In this document: positions 1 to 13,281 of the stretch, one piece after another
How positions within the stretch are numbered: the stretch's first letter is position 1
Layout of the letters: each line of letters starts with the position of its first letter
Assembly (NCBI GenBank): GCA_032191485.1
Contig: JAVDOI010000003.1
Span: 6,669,694-6,733,693, forward strand
Direction: 5' to 3'
Source of the DNA: Leptoclinus maculatus
Taxonomy: Eukaryota; Chordata; Actinopteri; Perciformes; Stichaeidae
DNA: 64,000 bases
Notes under the pieces: model-generated
The model's input: only the letters and a program-made list of their open reading frames with translations
The model's database searches: none
What the model was told of the DNA's origin: nothing
Program-made: the position numbers and the translations under genes

Positions 1-334
1 CCCTTCTTCACTATTTAAATCTACCAAACCACCGTCCTTCTTCTTTGCTCTTATAATGTTTCCCTCTCTGCTTTTCATGTTGTACCTCTAAGTCCTTTTC
101 CCAACTTATTTTACCGTCCTTATATTCTTTTTTCCCCCACTAGCCTGTAATGTAAAATGTCTTTCCCACATTCCCACATTTCTCCTTTTTCATCTTCAGC
201 CCGTATTCCATAACCCCCCTAATTTTCCTTTTTCTTGATCACATCCAATCTTCTTTCTCCTCTCTCCTCCTCTCATCTCCTGCTTTCCTCCATTAACCTA
301 CTCGTTACCTCCCTCTCTGGCAGCCTGTGAGTGT

Positions 335-338
<4 letters not shown>

Positions 339-381
<43 letters not shown>
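339..381. repeat. (GT)n microsatellite
   Basis: A pure GT run of about 21 units, next to a pyrimidine-rich stretch (1-320). Confidence 0.97.
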
Positions 382-382
<1 letters not shown>

Positions 383-769
383 TTATCTCGCCAGGCTGTG
401 TCTGTGTTTATGCTCTCTCTTGAAAGACTGCCTGGATCCCTAGGGGACGTTTGGCAGCCGAGACCTGCCGAGGGCCAGCCAGGCCTGGGTCACCAAGCTA
501 ACCTCTTCCACCTGCTTGGCCTCTGGTCCCCGTGGGATAACAGGTTTGAGGAGGGAGGGAGGGTGGGGGGGGGGGGGTACACCCCAAGGCATTGAGCTAA
601 TCATGCTTAAAAATCGACATTTAAATGCTGCACAGGTTGTTGTTTGCATATCTATTCACGTTGTTTAAACCCTGTCAGGCTGCTCTCATTCGGCGTCCGT
701 AGCTATACATACGAAAAATGATGATCTGTGATTCATAGATATCCCATGTATGTATACAAAATCACAAAC

Positions 770-1080
770 CTTTCAACCAGGAGGCCGCTGTTTGTTCCCT
801 GTGTAAAACGAGAAATCAACGTTGATTCATTTGTAACCTCACTTGCGTACTTCAGTAACAGCACCTCCATAGTTATTTTAACCCGAACAGCAATACTTTA
901 CTAAACGTAACTAAGTACTTTTCTTGCCTCAACCTAAAGTATTTCACGATTTCTTTCCTAAACTTAGCCAAGTGGTTTCGTTGCCTCCTGTGAAGATGGA
1001 AGTTTATTATGACAAGACTGTATGCATGTCACGAGCAGACCCTGCGCACCAAGAATCAGGAGCCTCTTTTCGTAAAAGAT
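770..1080. repeat. Old interspersed repeat, copy 1
   Basis: It shares caggaggccgctgtttg...cctgtgt, then aacctaa...ccaagtggtttcgttgcc and a tail tgtgaagatggaagtttatt, with similar sequence at 3745-3980 and 7905-8075. It is a diverged member of an unidentified fish repeat family. Confidence 0.6.
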
Positions 1081-3744
1081 AACATACAAACCATTGTATG
1101 AGCAGACAAAGATGAGCTACAATGATCAAGGTTTCCCTTATATTGGTTTTGGAGCGGCAGTACACGCAGTCGTTAATATCCTCCACTCTGGTGTTTCACC
1201 AAGTGCGGAGCTTAGCCTCTCCACACACAGGGAGCGGAGCCGAGGAGATACAGGTGAAGATAGTGTTGTTGGTTCTGGTTACAAATGGGCTCGTTAAAGA
1301 GATAAGTATTGGGCTATTTGTAGAATGTAGAGTGGTTGCTGTGTAGGAATGTTTCCAGAGTGTTGTTAAGTCAAAAAGTCAAAATGTATGAAAAAAAAAA
1401 AGATAAATCTATAAATTTACAAAATTCACAACATGTTTTTATCTAACAGAATATTCTGCTTCAATCCATATTTGTTGGCATTTGACCTCTCAAAAACCAC
1501 ATTTTCACTTTGCTCTCCCACTTGCCGCGCTCAAAGGGAGGCGTTGGTGATTTATATTCATTGAAAAAAGTTGATTTAATTATAATAAAAAAAAGATTCA
1601 ATAATTGAATCTGTAATAAGAGGCAATGGCAGATGAACCTCAGATAGATTTGGTTTGGTTGAGAGTTTCCTGAATGATCTACAGGTGACATCGCTGCTGC
1701 TGTTTCACCTGTGGGCGCTTGGTCAACACATCACAATGTTTGCTTGAATGGGTTACAAGGATTTTAAGTAGAACTTGCCACCACTGTACACAGCCACACT
1801 GCTATTTAAATAACAGCTGTTCAATATGAAACAGACTCCTGTTGTTGCTGCTGTATTCGGGCAGTTTCTTCTTGTTCATGCAGATTTTGAAATGCAATAG
1901 TATTTCACAAAGAAACGCCCCTCAGGATTTCATTATTTTTTGTGTGTGTGTATGAAGCGAGTTTCTGTCTCTATCACTACCTCATCACACACGGTGATAT
2001 CATTTCTGACTTGCTCTCTAAAATGATCTCCAGCTCTCTTTTGTTCCCTCACCCCAGGCTGCGGCAGGAAGTGGAGTGTGTAAAACAGGATGTGAGGGTA
2101 GCCATACTTGTTTATTGTATACTGAAAGCCCACAGCCTGGCTAGAAACCACTGATGGATGACACAAATGAACAGAGACGGTGAGACGTGGGACAGAGAAA
2201 GAGGCTGGTTTTGTTTTCACATTGTGTTGGTTTTTTTTTTTTGCTGGTGATGACATTTTGAGCTACAACAGGTTTAAGAAAATAGAAAATGTTGATGGAA
2301 TGACATCAAACTTTTTTAATAGAAATCAAGCAGCGAAGGGGAGAGCTATTACATAATGACGTATTAACCGGGTATGTGCAGAGATGCAGATGAGTTAATT
2401 CAACAAAATGAAGACACACTTACTCTCAGCAGATGCATGTTTTGAGTTGAAGTTCAAGTTAAAAAAGGACAATGCTCACACAGCTGTCTATAATGTAAAG
2501 TCCATTGTGTCCAAAGTAACCCTCTCTGTCTGAGTGAGTTCATTTGTAGAGAACCGTGACTGGAACGTATGTTACTGGCAAAATAGAGTATGCCCTAAAG
2601 GCACGAGCTTAATTGATGGATGTGTAAAGAGCAACGCATTCTTTCCTAAATGTATGATGTCCTGTAGGCTGTGACACTATTGATTTATGGCAATAATTAG
2701 ATCAGTCATAAAGGGAAGTAAGGAAAGGCAAAAGCATTAATCAGCTGAATTGTGGAATTTGATCCACTGCTGTATTCTTAAAGCTGACATTTGAATACAA
2801 CTTAATTCAAAGTATATCACTGAAATATTCCCTTTCCTGAACTTCCAGTAGGAAATCTCAGAGATGCCGTTTCAAAAACATGATTTTAATTAAATGTCAT
2901 TTCAGGTCCACAGCCACACTGGCAGCTCTGTGATTCTATATTTAGACTTGTTGAGATATTTCAGTCTGGCAGTCATAAGACATGTTCACACACACAGCTT
3001 GATGAAACCCAACAGCAAATGCAATGAGGGAATTATAAATCCAGACAAATGGTTTTCAAAGTGAAATGATTCAATGCTATATAGTATTTATATTTCAACG
3101 TTACGTTTTTATTAGTGATTCAATTCTGCAAGTAGGTAGTAGCTAGAAAGTTGTGTTATTGTGGTATGTCTTTGTTTCCACAGAAAGACATCACATGAAC
3201 ACATTATCTCTGTGTGTCTTTCACCAACACAACTCAAATATAGGGAACTCTTGTGGCTTGTGTTTAGCATTTAGAATGCAGCTCTCCCACACACTCAGCG
3301 AGGTGTATAGAGATTACACGTTGAACTCGTCACTGTCTACACTCTAGCACATTTCAAAGAAGGACTTTTTCAAAGTTTATTTTTCTCTCCCTGCTCACCT
3401 CCCTTCCATCCAGCTCTGCCTCTTTTTTTTTTCCATCTTTGTCTCCTCCGCCTCTGTCTCCCTTTCTATTTCTGTCTCTATCATTCCAACTTCCCTCTGC
3501 TTCTATCAGCGTCTTATCCGTCACTTTGTCTTCTCTGTTGTCTGACAATGTGCTATATCCATCTTCATCAGCGCTGCAACCTTTAGTGACTCAGCTGCAG
3601 CCGGTACACGCTTATGTATTCCAGGCTGTTTCTCTTTCATCGTACTTCTACCAACAAAAAGTAATGCACTATAATTCATATATAACCATCATGAGCCAGG
3701 TCATGAAGGGCAGCCTCTTAGTAAGCCGGGGCGACGTAGTATGA

Positions 3745-3980
3745 AGAGTCAACACAGGACTTTCACCCAGGAGACCGCTGTTTGTGTCCTGTGTGAAACC
3801 AAAAGTAATGTTGACTAATTGAACTGCTTTTGTTACGTAACTTATACTTTTGTTGCGTAACTTCTGTACTTAACTCCGTACGTAAGTTACATATCAAACC
3901 ACAATCTTTTCCTAAACCTAACCAAGTAGTTTTGCTGCCACGGTTCTGCACTGTTGGCTCCCGTTTCTGGACATTCATAG
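3745..3980. repeat. Old interspersed repeat, copy 2
   Basis: It contains caggagaccgctgtttgtgt and cctaaacctaaccaagtagt, matching copies at 770-1080 and 7905-8075. Confidence 0.6.
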
Positions 3981-4195
3981 CACGGAAAATTAGCGTTTTT
4001 ACGAGGATTCGTTGTGTATTTGTGTGCTGTATTAGTCTTATGGATGTGTGTTACAGTAACAATTGGAATGTTTATATGGAGACTTTAAAACACTTATCTT
4101 GTAGTTATTCTGAGCAATACACTACTATAGACCCCACACTGTGCTCTATTCACAAAATGGCCGTTAGGTTCATACCTAATATACTTGTTCTGCAG

Positions 4196-4252
4196 TTGGT
4201 GCACAAGAAATATATATATATATATATATATATATACTTTATTGTGCACCAA
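4196..4252. repeat. Hairpin around a (TA)n tract
   Basis: TTGGTGCACAA (4196-4206) is the perfect inverse of TTGTGCACCAA (4242-4252). Between them lies (AT)n at 4210-4235, which is itself self-complementary. Confidence 0.85.
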
Positions 4253-4996
4253 ATTACTTCAATGAAACTGTAACTCCAAAACATTACTGATAAATGAACT
4301 AAATTGTTAATATTTTGTTGAATTGTTTATATTTTCATACACAGGAGGGGCACCTCCATCTCCTGTGTGCATTGCATTGTGGGGCAATAGTCTCAGTCAA
4401 CAGTGTACTTAATAACCAGCGTTCTCAAACACCAAGAAGTAGAAAAATCACAAGATTTATGTATCCTTTGGGAATAGTATGGGGTTTAGTGAAATGTAGT
4501 TCCCATGCATTCTGATACGTGAATCAGATAAAGATTAAGAATAAAGATAATCACGACTACTCCCTCTTACTTTATCTCACAATGTGCTGCAACTGATGAG
4601 CAGTTTGCATATATAGTCTTATAGGTATGTTCCCTGCTGTGGTTTTTAATGTAGCTGTTTCATTAATGCATGTCAAAGTCTCCACATGTGTTCCCTCAGC
4701 TGCCCCCATTTACCTCTTTGAAACCGATGTGTTCAGTCAGACAGCTTGCAGATGCTATTACCAACATGTCTGCTGCTTTTTCCTGCCTTCGGTCTCTGCT
4801 GTGCCCACTCTTTTTGTCTCCTCTCCGATACCCCCTTCTCTTCTTGCTGCTAGGTAGATCTATCGCTTTTTTTCCACTGTTCATCTCCTTCTGTCTCTTC
4901 CTGTTTTTTTTATTGAGCTCTTTGGTTTTACATTGCAAGGTTTTCTTTCTTTCTTTTTTTCATCTTTTTTCTCTCTGTGGATTTGAACATCTTGGA

Positions 4997-5028
4997 TGTG
5001 TGTGTGTGTGTGTGTATGTGTGTGTGTA
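4997..5028. repeat. (GT)n microsatellite
   Basis: A GT run with one AT interruption, within a long pyrimidine-rich stretch. Confidence 0.95.
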
Positions 5029-6292
5029 TACCTTCCCATGTACCCTTTTGTGTCTGTTTTCCCCTCCCTGTCTTTCTGGTGGTAAAAATAGGCGCTGTAG
5101 CACATCCCGAATCCCTAACAAGAAGCGTGTGTGGATCTGGATCGTTCACATCTCTGGTGGAGATTAAAGGATAACACTGTTATCTGAGTTCATTTTGTGG
5201 TCATTCTGCACTAATTAAGGCTGCATTTTGCCTTGTGTGCTAAATTATACTTTGCTTACTAAATATGATATATCAAGAGCAAACTACGCCTATTTTTACT
5301 TGTTATACCTTTGGTCTAAAACAGTCCATGAATATTAATAAACATGAAACTCCCTCCCAAATCCCCAAAAGTGTTCAAACTCAAATGTGTGATGTAATCA
5401 AGTATAAAGTGGTGAATTGCTGCATAGACAATTACTAAGGATAGATGTGACGGATGACACTGATGAGTATACTGGAACATTTTCTGTTCACTAGAATAGA
5501 ACACAGCTCATTTGGGTAGCAGTAATGTGACGGCCCCTCCGATTGGTTGCTCTGCTGTGTCTGTGCTTTCATTGTCTCCAGGGCTGCAGACCTGATTGGG
5601 GAGTAATCAGTGGCATTGGTTACACCTGGGCCCGGTGTGCCCCATTAATAAAAGCTTGAGCAGCAGAAGTTTTTTTTTTTTTTGTTGACAGATCTCCTCT
5701 CACCCCGTACCTTTGTTTCGGCTCTTTGATTTATTTGTCTTGCTTTTACAGCACAACGCCCACGCAGCAGATTTCCATACATCCAGTCCCTACACTACTG
5801 ACTGTACAGATCCCTCCCACCCCTTTCTTTGACTAGTATCGACTTACTTTTCAGTTATAAGTATACACATGTGTGTATATATATTTCCATATTACTAATG
5901 TTTGGTGTACTATGTGTCAACTAGTGAAATAGCACAAAGTAGCAGTGTCCCTATCAGGGTGTGCTGGGAGGACATGGATTATATATATATATAAGGAATA
6001 TAAAGGTGATCTTTACATAAACAAACGAGTAAACACACGAGCAGATGTGCGTTTAAAAAATAGATACGGTAGGTTTCTGCATCCCTGATTTGTCCTCATT
6101 CTCTGTCTGTTTTTGTTTCTCTTAATCCATCTCTGCCATTATGCCTTTGTTAAATGCTGATGCATGTGGAACATTTAGACAGGAAGTGCACTGCGGTTGT
6201 CCAAATATGGATGTAGATGGCTGGAGTCATTGGAGAAATATGCTGTCAAGTCCCTCAACAGGAAATGTGCTGCCTACGCCTTCTTAATGAGT

Positions 6293-6340
6293 TGTGTGTG
6301 TGTGTGTGCGCGTGTGTGTGTGTGTGCGTGTGTGTGTGTG
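6293..6340. repeat. (GT)n microsatellite, interrupted
   Basis: A GT run with GC interruptions. Confidence 0.95.
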
Positions 6341-7119
6341 TTTTCGGTAAAGAATTGTCTGCTTCACAACCAATTTGTCGGCATTCACCAGCGGGCAGTG
6401 GACCAATGCTTCACATTGGAGCAGATAAACAACCGTTACAGTGTAATGATGAGAAGCTGCTTGAATCTAAAATGTGCAGTACATATTTAAAATCTCACCT
6501 TCTTTAATTTGGCTCAATGTATCCCTTTTTACTCATTGCAAAGCAGCGCTATTATTACTACGCGCGTCCGACTGACCTATTAATTCCCACATTCGGCTCA
6601 CAGTATGACTATCTCAGCTGGTAAACAAGCTTAACTGATGGAGTGGGTGGTGAGAACCAAGAGATGAAATGTCAAGGCTTTATTGGTAATTAGAGTCATT
6701 CGCACACTGTTTTGAAACCCCAGAGCTCCATGTGGTGCCCAGGTATGATACTGAGGGAAGTAACACTGTAATGCATAGGGGTTACTGGATGTGTTTTGTT
6801 GTGATTGTTTGCTAGACAATTTGACCAAACAAATGTCACCTGTACCAATTGCCCATGGTCGTTAATGAGCAACTATGTTTGTTTTGAGGGGGAAACAAAT
6901 GTGACTTCCTGGATTCCACTCATATATAGGCTCGGACTTTTAGCTGAGAGAGTCAGGGGAAGATAAACTGTAAAACCTGGCAAGTTGATCTCACTTAAGA
7001 AAATGTAGGAAACCGACGACTTCCAACTATTACTTTTAAGATATGTTTACTCCGTGTCTTTTTGTCAAGATTACTTAAATGTATTTACTTTTCTTAGGTT
7101 AACTCAATGCATCAATCTT

Positions 7120-7390
7120 TACATTACATTACATTACAGTCATTTAGCAGACGCTGTTATCCAAAGCGACTTACAATAATCTCAGGGTAGTACTTCTTGA
7201 AGAGGTGAGTTTTCAGCCTGCGCCGAAAGATGGGCAGCGACTCCGCTGTCCTGATGTCAGTGGGGAGTTCATTCCACCACTGTGGGGCCAGGACAGGAAA
7301 CAGCCGCGACCGGGTCGAACGGCCGCAAGGACCTCTGAGCGACGGGGCAACCAATCGCCCCGAGGCAGCAGAGCGGTTTGGGTTTGTGGG
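7120..7390 (-). mobile_element. 3' end of a non-LTR retrotransposon (LINE), 5'-truncated
   Basis: On the minus strand a short frame encodes LFPVLAPQWWNELPTDIRTA followed by an RRRLKTHLF motif. This is the conserved C-terminal end of fish LINE open reading frame 2 products. It is followed by a short tail containing AAGTCGCTTTGGATAACAGC and ends in (TAATG)n, seen on the + strand as cattacattacattaca at 7122-7138. This 3' tail is widespread in teleost LINE/SINE families. Only about 270 bp remain, so the copy is dead. The clade is not certain. Confidence 0.65.
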
Positions 7391-7904
7391 AACATAATAA
7401 AGTTAAGGTATGGAAGTAAATGGCAGATTTATAGTAGTATCTCCCGAAGCTCCAGGACACTGATATGCTGGGCTACCCCTGGGCCAGGCATGTCAGGAGG
7501 GATCTGCCACCACTGATTGGAGATGCATCACTGGCTCGGCTGCACTTCCTCTGCCAATTTTCTCTTTGCTCTCCCACAAGCAAGGCTTACCATAACCGCC
7601 TGAGGTCAACCGCGGTGGGCCGTAGGGGGGGGCTGCTCAAGCTCACTCTTAGATGCCGGGGGCGCCTTTCGTACCGTGGCACATTTACAGTAGATCCACT
7701 GCAGTAGCCTGGACTGATAGTTTGAGGCCGAGCTTAAGTGTGATCTTGACCGCCATAGCTGAATCGTGAGAGTGTGTCATTGATTGGCATCTGTCTCTTC
7801 GTTGTGAACATCAGCAGTTCAGTCTCCAGCCTGCTCACGGTGCATCTGGGGAGCAGAACTGAATGTCAGCACTCTGCAAACTTCTGCGAACATGGCCACA
7901 ATCA

Positions 7905-8075
7905 GGTCACGGAAGTAACGGCACTTCCGTAGTTATTTGAACTAAACCTAAACCTAAAACTAAGTAGTTTTGTTGCCTAAACCTAACTGAGTTGTTTTCC
8001 TGTAAAGACTGGAGTTTATGTTGAAAAAGCTGTGTGCATGTTACAAGCAAAAATGTACACGTGTTGCTGGCTTTT
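7905..8075. repeat. Old interspersed repeat, copy 3
   Basis: It contains aaactaagtagttttgttgc, then cctaaacctaactgagttg and a tail ggagtttatgttgaaaaagc, matching the 3' halves of the copies at 770 and 3745. Confidence 0.6.
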
Positions 8076-8976
8076 GTAGGAAAAAGGGATTTGTTGTCCC
8101 TGTACATGTGATCCAGTCTAGAGAGATGGCCTCACATTGACAGAGCAACGCCTACCTCCTTCCTGTGTGAATGGAATAACAGCATGCATGATCTCTTGCC
8201 CTCAACAGTTGTTTAACATCCCTGTGATAAGCGGTGGCTGTGTATTCAGCACCATGGAGAGCTCTTCCCTGCCAGTAAATAGTCTTAGCCGTCTGTTTAG
8301 CCTCAGTTGTAGCAGTCATGTGGCAGAAGGATCACAGATTCTTTGCATAGCGTGTCTGTTGTACCACCGTAGCAGCTATCGTTAACCTGTGCACCATGCA
8401 AATAACTTTACATAACTTTATTTTGAGCTCCTTTACAGAGCAGGTGAATCCAGGTTCCAGCTTTCAGAGAAACAATATCTCAGCAACTGTGGCCCTTTGA
8501 GGTTGACAGATTGAATATTAAGCTCCAGTTGTAGAGGGAGCTACAAGAAGCTTTCATCCACACTCTGGTAATTCAAGATTTGATCCTCTCTGTTATCTCT
8601 TGGGGACCAGCCTGATGTCAGTACGGCTGATAATACAAAATTGGTTGCCGTGTTGAACCAAAAATAAAGTTGACTAACAGCAGACATTTTAATCCCAGCT
8701 GATGGAGTCACAGAACTATTTAAATGGAAAACATGCTGGAAGAGCTGCTATTATATCTATTGTTCTGTTATTTGCTTCATAGAAGAGCCATCTCTAATGA
8801 AAATTCAATGTAAGAAACACAGTTTGAAGAAAACACCGTTCACAGTAGCCAGTGACTGTTTCTGTGACTGTGAAGTGACGAGTAGCTTTTGATGGATACA
8901 TTTAGATCAGTCACACTCCCAGGTATTATGACGTGATCACACACAGTGGCGTGCAGGTATTTTTATGCAAGGGCTA

Positions 8977-8978
<2 letters not shown>

Positions 8979-9007
<29 letters not shown>
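8979..9007. repeat. (AC)n microsatellite
   Basis: A pure AC run. A second (AC)n lies at 9130-9151. Confidence 0.95.
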
Positions 9008-9797
9008 AGCTGTATTTAGCCTAGTTATTGTGGTGGTTATGTATGTATCTGCTTTTAACCCAGACACTATGATGATTAGCCAGTGGCTGTTGATAAGTCT
9101 CCGACACATTAAAGGCAACATAGCCCATGCACACACACACACACACACACAGACTGAGGATGACATGAGACCAGGTTGAAATACATTTGCAATACCTTTC
9201 CATGTGTGAGAGTGACCTCACACAAACCTCACACATCTGTTACCTGACCCAAATGTAACAAGGGGTACTCAGATCTCCACCAGGGGTGTCTGCAACGCCC
9301 ACTGCTGTATTGTTTGATTAAATGAATACAACCAACAATTGGCTAACCTCTCGTCTAGACATTTAATAGGCTGTAAAGTGTCATACAAAACAAAAAACAA
9401 GCAGCAATGTATGCAGGCAATCAGCTTGTATAGTCACTGTATAATGCACTTCAAAGAATCTTGCCCAAAACGCAATTTAAAATCACCAAGCTGTGCTGAG
9501 TTGCGGCGAGGTACTCAGCTGATAGCCAAACACAGCGTCCCATCTGTTAGCTGATAGCCAAACACACGGATGGGGTTGAACATGCACTCAGCTGTGTTAT
9601 CACTAGCGGCCCCCCCCTACCTGCCGGGAGCTTGTTAAGAGTAATGAGTGAGGGGTCAGGATTGTAAAATGGGACAAAAGGTGTTTTTAAAAAAGTGTGA
9701 GTCACCGCAACAACTAGAGAGTCCTTGAGCGTGCAGACAGAAACGGCTCCCCAAATGTTGTGCAGTTTGCTGCAGCAGAACGCGAGATTGGCCCACA

Positions 9798-9798
<1 letters not shown>

Positions 9799-9841
<43 letters not shown>
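9799..9841. repeat. (AC)n microsatellite
   Basis: A pure AC run of about 21 units. Confidence 0.97.
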
Positions 9842-9843
<2 letters not shown>

Positions 9844-11085
9844 CGACCAATCACGTGATTCTCCTGGCCGCGAGAAAAACACATGTCCTGACGGAGAAAT
9901 AAACACTAACAAACTTAACTAAACAGAAAATGATGACATTACCATTGCATAAGTCAATGAAGGGGATGACTCATTCATAACTGTAACATCAATTGAAATC
10001 ATTTTTATTATGATTAAACATTTCCTATTTGTATGTGAAAAACTCTCCGTGTTTACAAGATAACTGAGCATTAACTGAGATAACTGAGGTTTTAGCCTTT
10101 ACCTGATGAAACTGCAGATTTGAATCCTTCCACTTTCAAGCTTTGTGAAACAGCTGTTTGTGTTTCTTAAACCTGATTGAGTTGCATGGCCTCAGCAGCA
10201 ATGAGTAATAAATGTCTCACAATCAGTTGCATGAAACTTTTGCTTTGTATTTTAGGATCTGATTTATCCCTAAAGCTTCTCAACGTGCTTACATTTACAA
10301 TAGATCACACATTATCAAACCTCAAATGTTTTGGAAGAAGTCGTCAGCTGAAGTTTTTTTCAAACCAATACAACAGCAAATATATTTTAGTTTTACTAGT
10401 CATGGTTTTCGTTTGTTTGCTACGGTGCACTTTAACAAAATGTCTTGCCTGACTTCCATTGCTTTTGTAATTGATTTATTTGTATTTTTTTGCAGTAGTA
10501 GTAGTGCACTGTACTTTGAGGATGCCAGATTAAGTGGTGTTCTAAAATTAGAAATACATGTATTCATGCTGTTTTCCAGCAGATCCCTGCTTCACATTAA
10601 TGCAATTGTGCACACACTGACACTTGGGGACTGCCTATTGCAAGGTACAACCTCTGTCTGTTACTGTTTAGCCACTGAGCAGCTTCAGTGGAGCAGGCAG
10701 CACAGCTCAAGAGTTTTGCTCAAGGGCGTCTTGGCTAAAAAAGGAGTGTGCTATATTCAAAAAGTGGTTGCCCATGTATGGTGGGCTTCTGGGGGAAGAA
10801 AGTACTAGAAAACAAGCAGTTGACCCGACCACAACCCCACTCTGTTCACTTTGAAGTACTATTTTTATTGCTATGACACGATGGGACACCTAGTAGCAAG
10901 GTAAACATTGAGAAAAGAGGTTTATGCAATATTAATATTCCCCCCACGTACCTGGTCTCTTTTTCTCTGCATGTTTCTGGCTGTGATTCACCTTTACTTC
11001 TTTCTTCCTTGTCCTTCACTCTCTGTCTTCACAGTCAGATTTCTTAAAAATTGAATTGAACACAGAATGCATTAAATGTGGCATT

Positions 11086-11095
11086 TGTGTGTGTG

Positions 11096-11175
<80 letters not shown>
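11086..11175. repeat. (GT)n microsatellite, 90 bp
   Basis: A long GT run with three GC interruptions. Confidence 0.97.
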
Positions 11176-11178
<3 letters not shown>

Positions 11179-11335
11179 TTGTGTATTAAATGTGCCGCCT
11201 GTAAATAATGAAAGAGCGTGCTCATGTTTGGCTCGGTGTAAATTATTTAAGCGAGCCTGCACGCACACAAATACACCCCTGCGACATACTGCCTGTGCGC
11301 CACAGTGCTACCTGTCTCTTTCTGTCCATCTCCCC

Positions 11336-11371
11336 CTCTCCTCTCCTCTCCTCTCCTCTCCTCTCCTCTCC
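11336..11371. repeat. (CTCTC)n pentanucleotide repeat
   Basis: Seven CTCTC units in a pyrimidine-rich stretch. Confidence 0.9.
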
Positions 11372-12982
11372 TCCCTCGCTCTCTGTGTCTCATTTCTTAT
11401 TGAGCTCCTCGGTTGGAAATTACAAGGTCGAGACAGCTTTTCTCAGGAAGTAAACATGTCAGTGGGCTGGCTTGGGACCAGCAGTTTCCAACTTGACCAA
11501 GTCTAAAGTACATCCTCCAGCTGGACTCGCAGGGGGGGGGAGACATAAAGTCTTTATTTAGTAACTTTGTTAAGGGGATGGATGATGCATTGAGAGCAAG
11601 TTAAAATGGAGGAGCCCACGGTTTATTCAAGCACAGACTCTGGGTCTGTTCTTTGTATTTTAGGAATGCATTGTTCTTTTTTAGATCTGTTCCATAGACC
11701 TCAGCCTTGCTTCCAGATAACAATTGCTAAAGAGGGTAAGAGTGTTTTTGAACAGCATTTCTATGAATACACAATACACAAAGCAGCACTTGACAGTGAG
11801 TGCGATATCGGCTCTTTGTGGTGATGATGAGAATACTGAACACACTGTAAGCCACACTATGAATCCAACATTTTGTTTTTCTTACCTGCCTGTTCAGGCT
11901 CAATGTGCAGCCAACAGTCAGGTGTCTCTGCCCTGTGTATGATTCATGTTACCCAGTGGAGGGAAGTGTAAGAAAGTAAACTCGGATTGATATAGCTGCT
12001 GCTCCATGCAGGCAGACGTCATCAATTCTGGCATCATTCTATCATCATTTCTGTATTATACCTACACTGCGTGTAATCCTCAACCAAATGGCATACGAAC
12101 AATGCACAGTAAAAGAAAAGACAATAGGAGCAGTATCGACCTAAAAATGAACAAAAACAGTAAAACAAATGCTTTGTGGTTCCTCTTGCAGGCTCGAGAG
12201 TCATTTACGACGCTCCTATAAGTCCGACGCACTCTTTATTCTACTATCATATCTAAAGACACGTCTTTATATACGTTTTGGAAACACCTCCCCGTCTTAA
12301 GAAGGTCGCTGAGATGGGCCCAGCAGTGCTCTTTGTGCTCGGTTGATCTAGATTCACACTGTAGAAAAGAAATGGATGCATGAACCAACAAGTATTCTGC
12401 ATGTATTCATAAAGTTAATGTTAAATGTAATTTTTATTCTCTGTAGCATCTTGAAAAAAAATGAACAAATTGTAGCTTTAAATAAACGAGTTGGGGAATT
12501 CATGCAAACACAAGAAACTACTCCACTAGCGTGGAGAGAGTAGAGGAGGTTTTCACCTCGATGGGTGAAGTGAAATACTTCTTAACCAGACCTAATTTGT
12601 AATCAACTGTCTTCTTCATGGCCGTCGATGCCGTGCTCTTGACTATTGATGGAGCTGCCAACAATGTGTTGTGACTGACTCCCCCCCTGGGGATTTAAGG
12701 TGAATTACTGGCCGTTAATTGCAAAGCAGTGGCTGTAAATTAGGAAATAGTAATGGTCATTATTGAGTCGTGCAAATGAGAAGAAGGCACCCTCACCAAG
12801 AGCAAGGAATTATGTAAATACACAATGTCATCGTCACTGATTGGATTATAATGGCTGCTAATGGAAAGGTTATGGTATTTTTAATCCTAAGAGATGTGCA
12901 TTTTCTTTATTTAATGTTTTAAGGAAACCACTGCGAAATATGTTGGAAAAGGAGGATAGAAAACACTGGATTTAAAGGGACA

Positions 12983-12990
12983 GTCTACTC
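12983..12990. other. hAT target-site duplication, left copy
   Basis: GTCTACTC lies directly before the CAGGGG terminus and is identical to 16455-16462. Confidence 0.85.
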
Positions 12991-13281
12991 CAGGGGTCTT
13001 CAATTCAAATTCCAAAAGGTCCAGATTGAGAAAATCTCCTCGGGCAAAGGTCCGGAACATTACAATAATATCTAACTCGCGCCACTTAGTGCCATATATA
13101 TATATATTTATATATAGATTAATTTAATGTTGATTATTTCATCTGATATTTTATGTTTATGGTTAATTTACAATAGCTGTATACATCATGTATTTACTTG
13201 TTATATTTGTGTCATTTAATAAGAACTCAACATACCTACATGGAAGAGTGAGCATGTGTTGATCACGAGGCAATAAATAAT

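Larger units (their letters stand above)
382..7119. other. Gene-free upstream region
   Basis: No coding sequence was supported. It contains pyrimidine-rich tracts (3370-3500, 4750-4980), microsatellites and two old repeat copies listed separately. Near 5525-5690 is a GC-richer patch with an AATAAA after acacctgggcccggtgtgcc that has an LTR-like look. Confidence 0.6.

Noticed and set aside
3830..4273. 147-codon + frame
   Set aside because: It begins inside an old interspersed repeat and runs into (TA)n, with no recognisable protein.
4670..5167. 165-codon + frame near 4.7-5.2 kb with hydrophobic stretches
   Set aside because: It arises from a pyrimidine-rich tract plus (GT)n, with no family resemblance.
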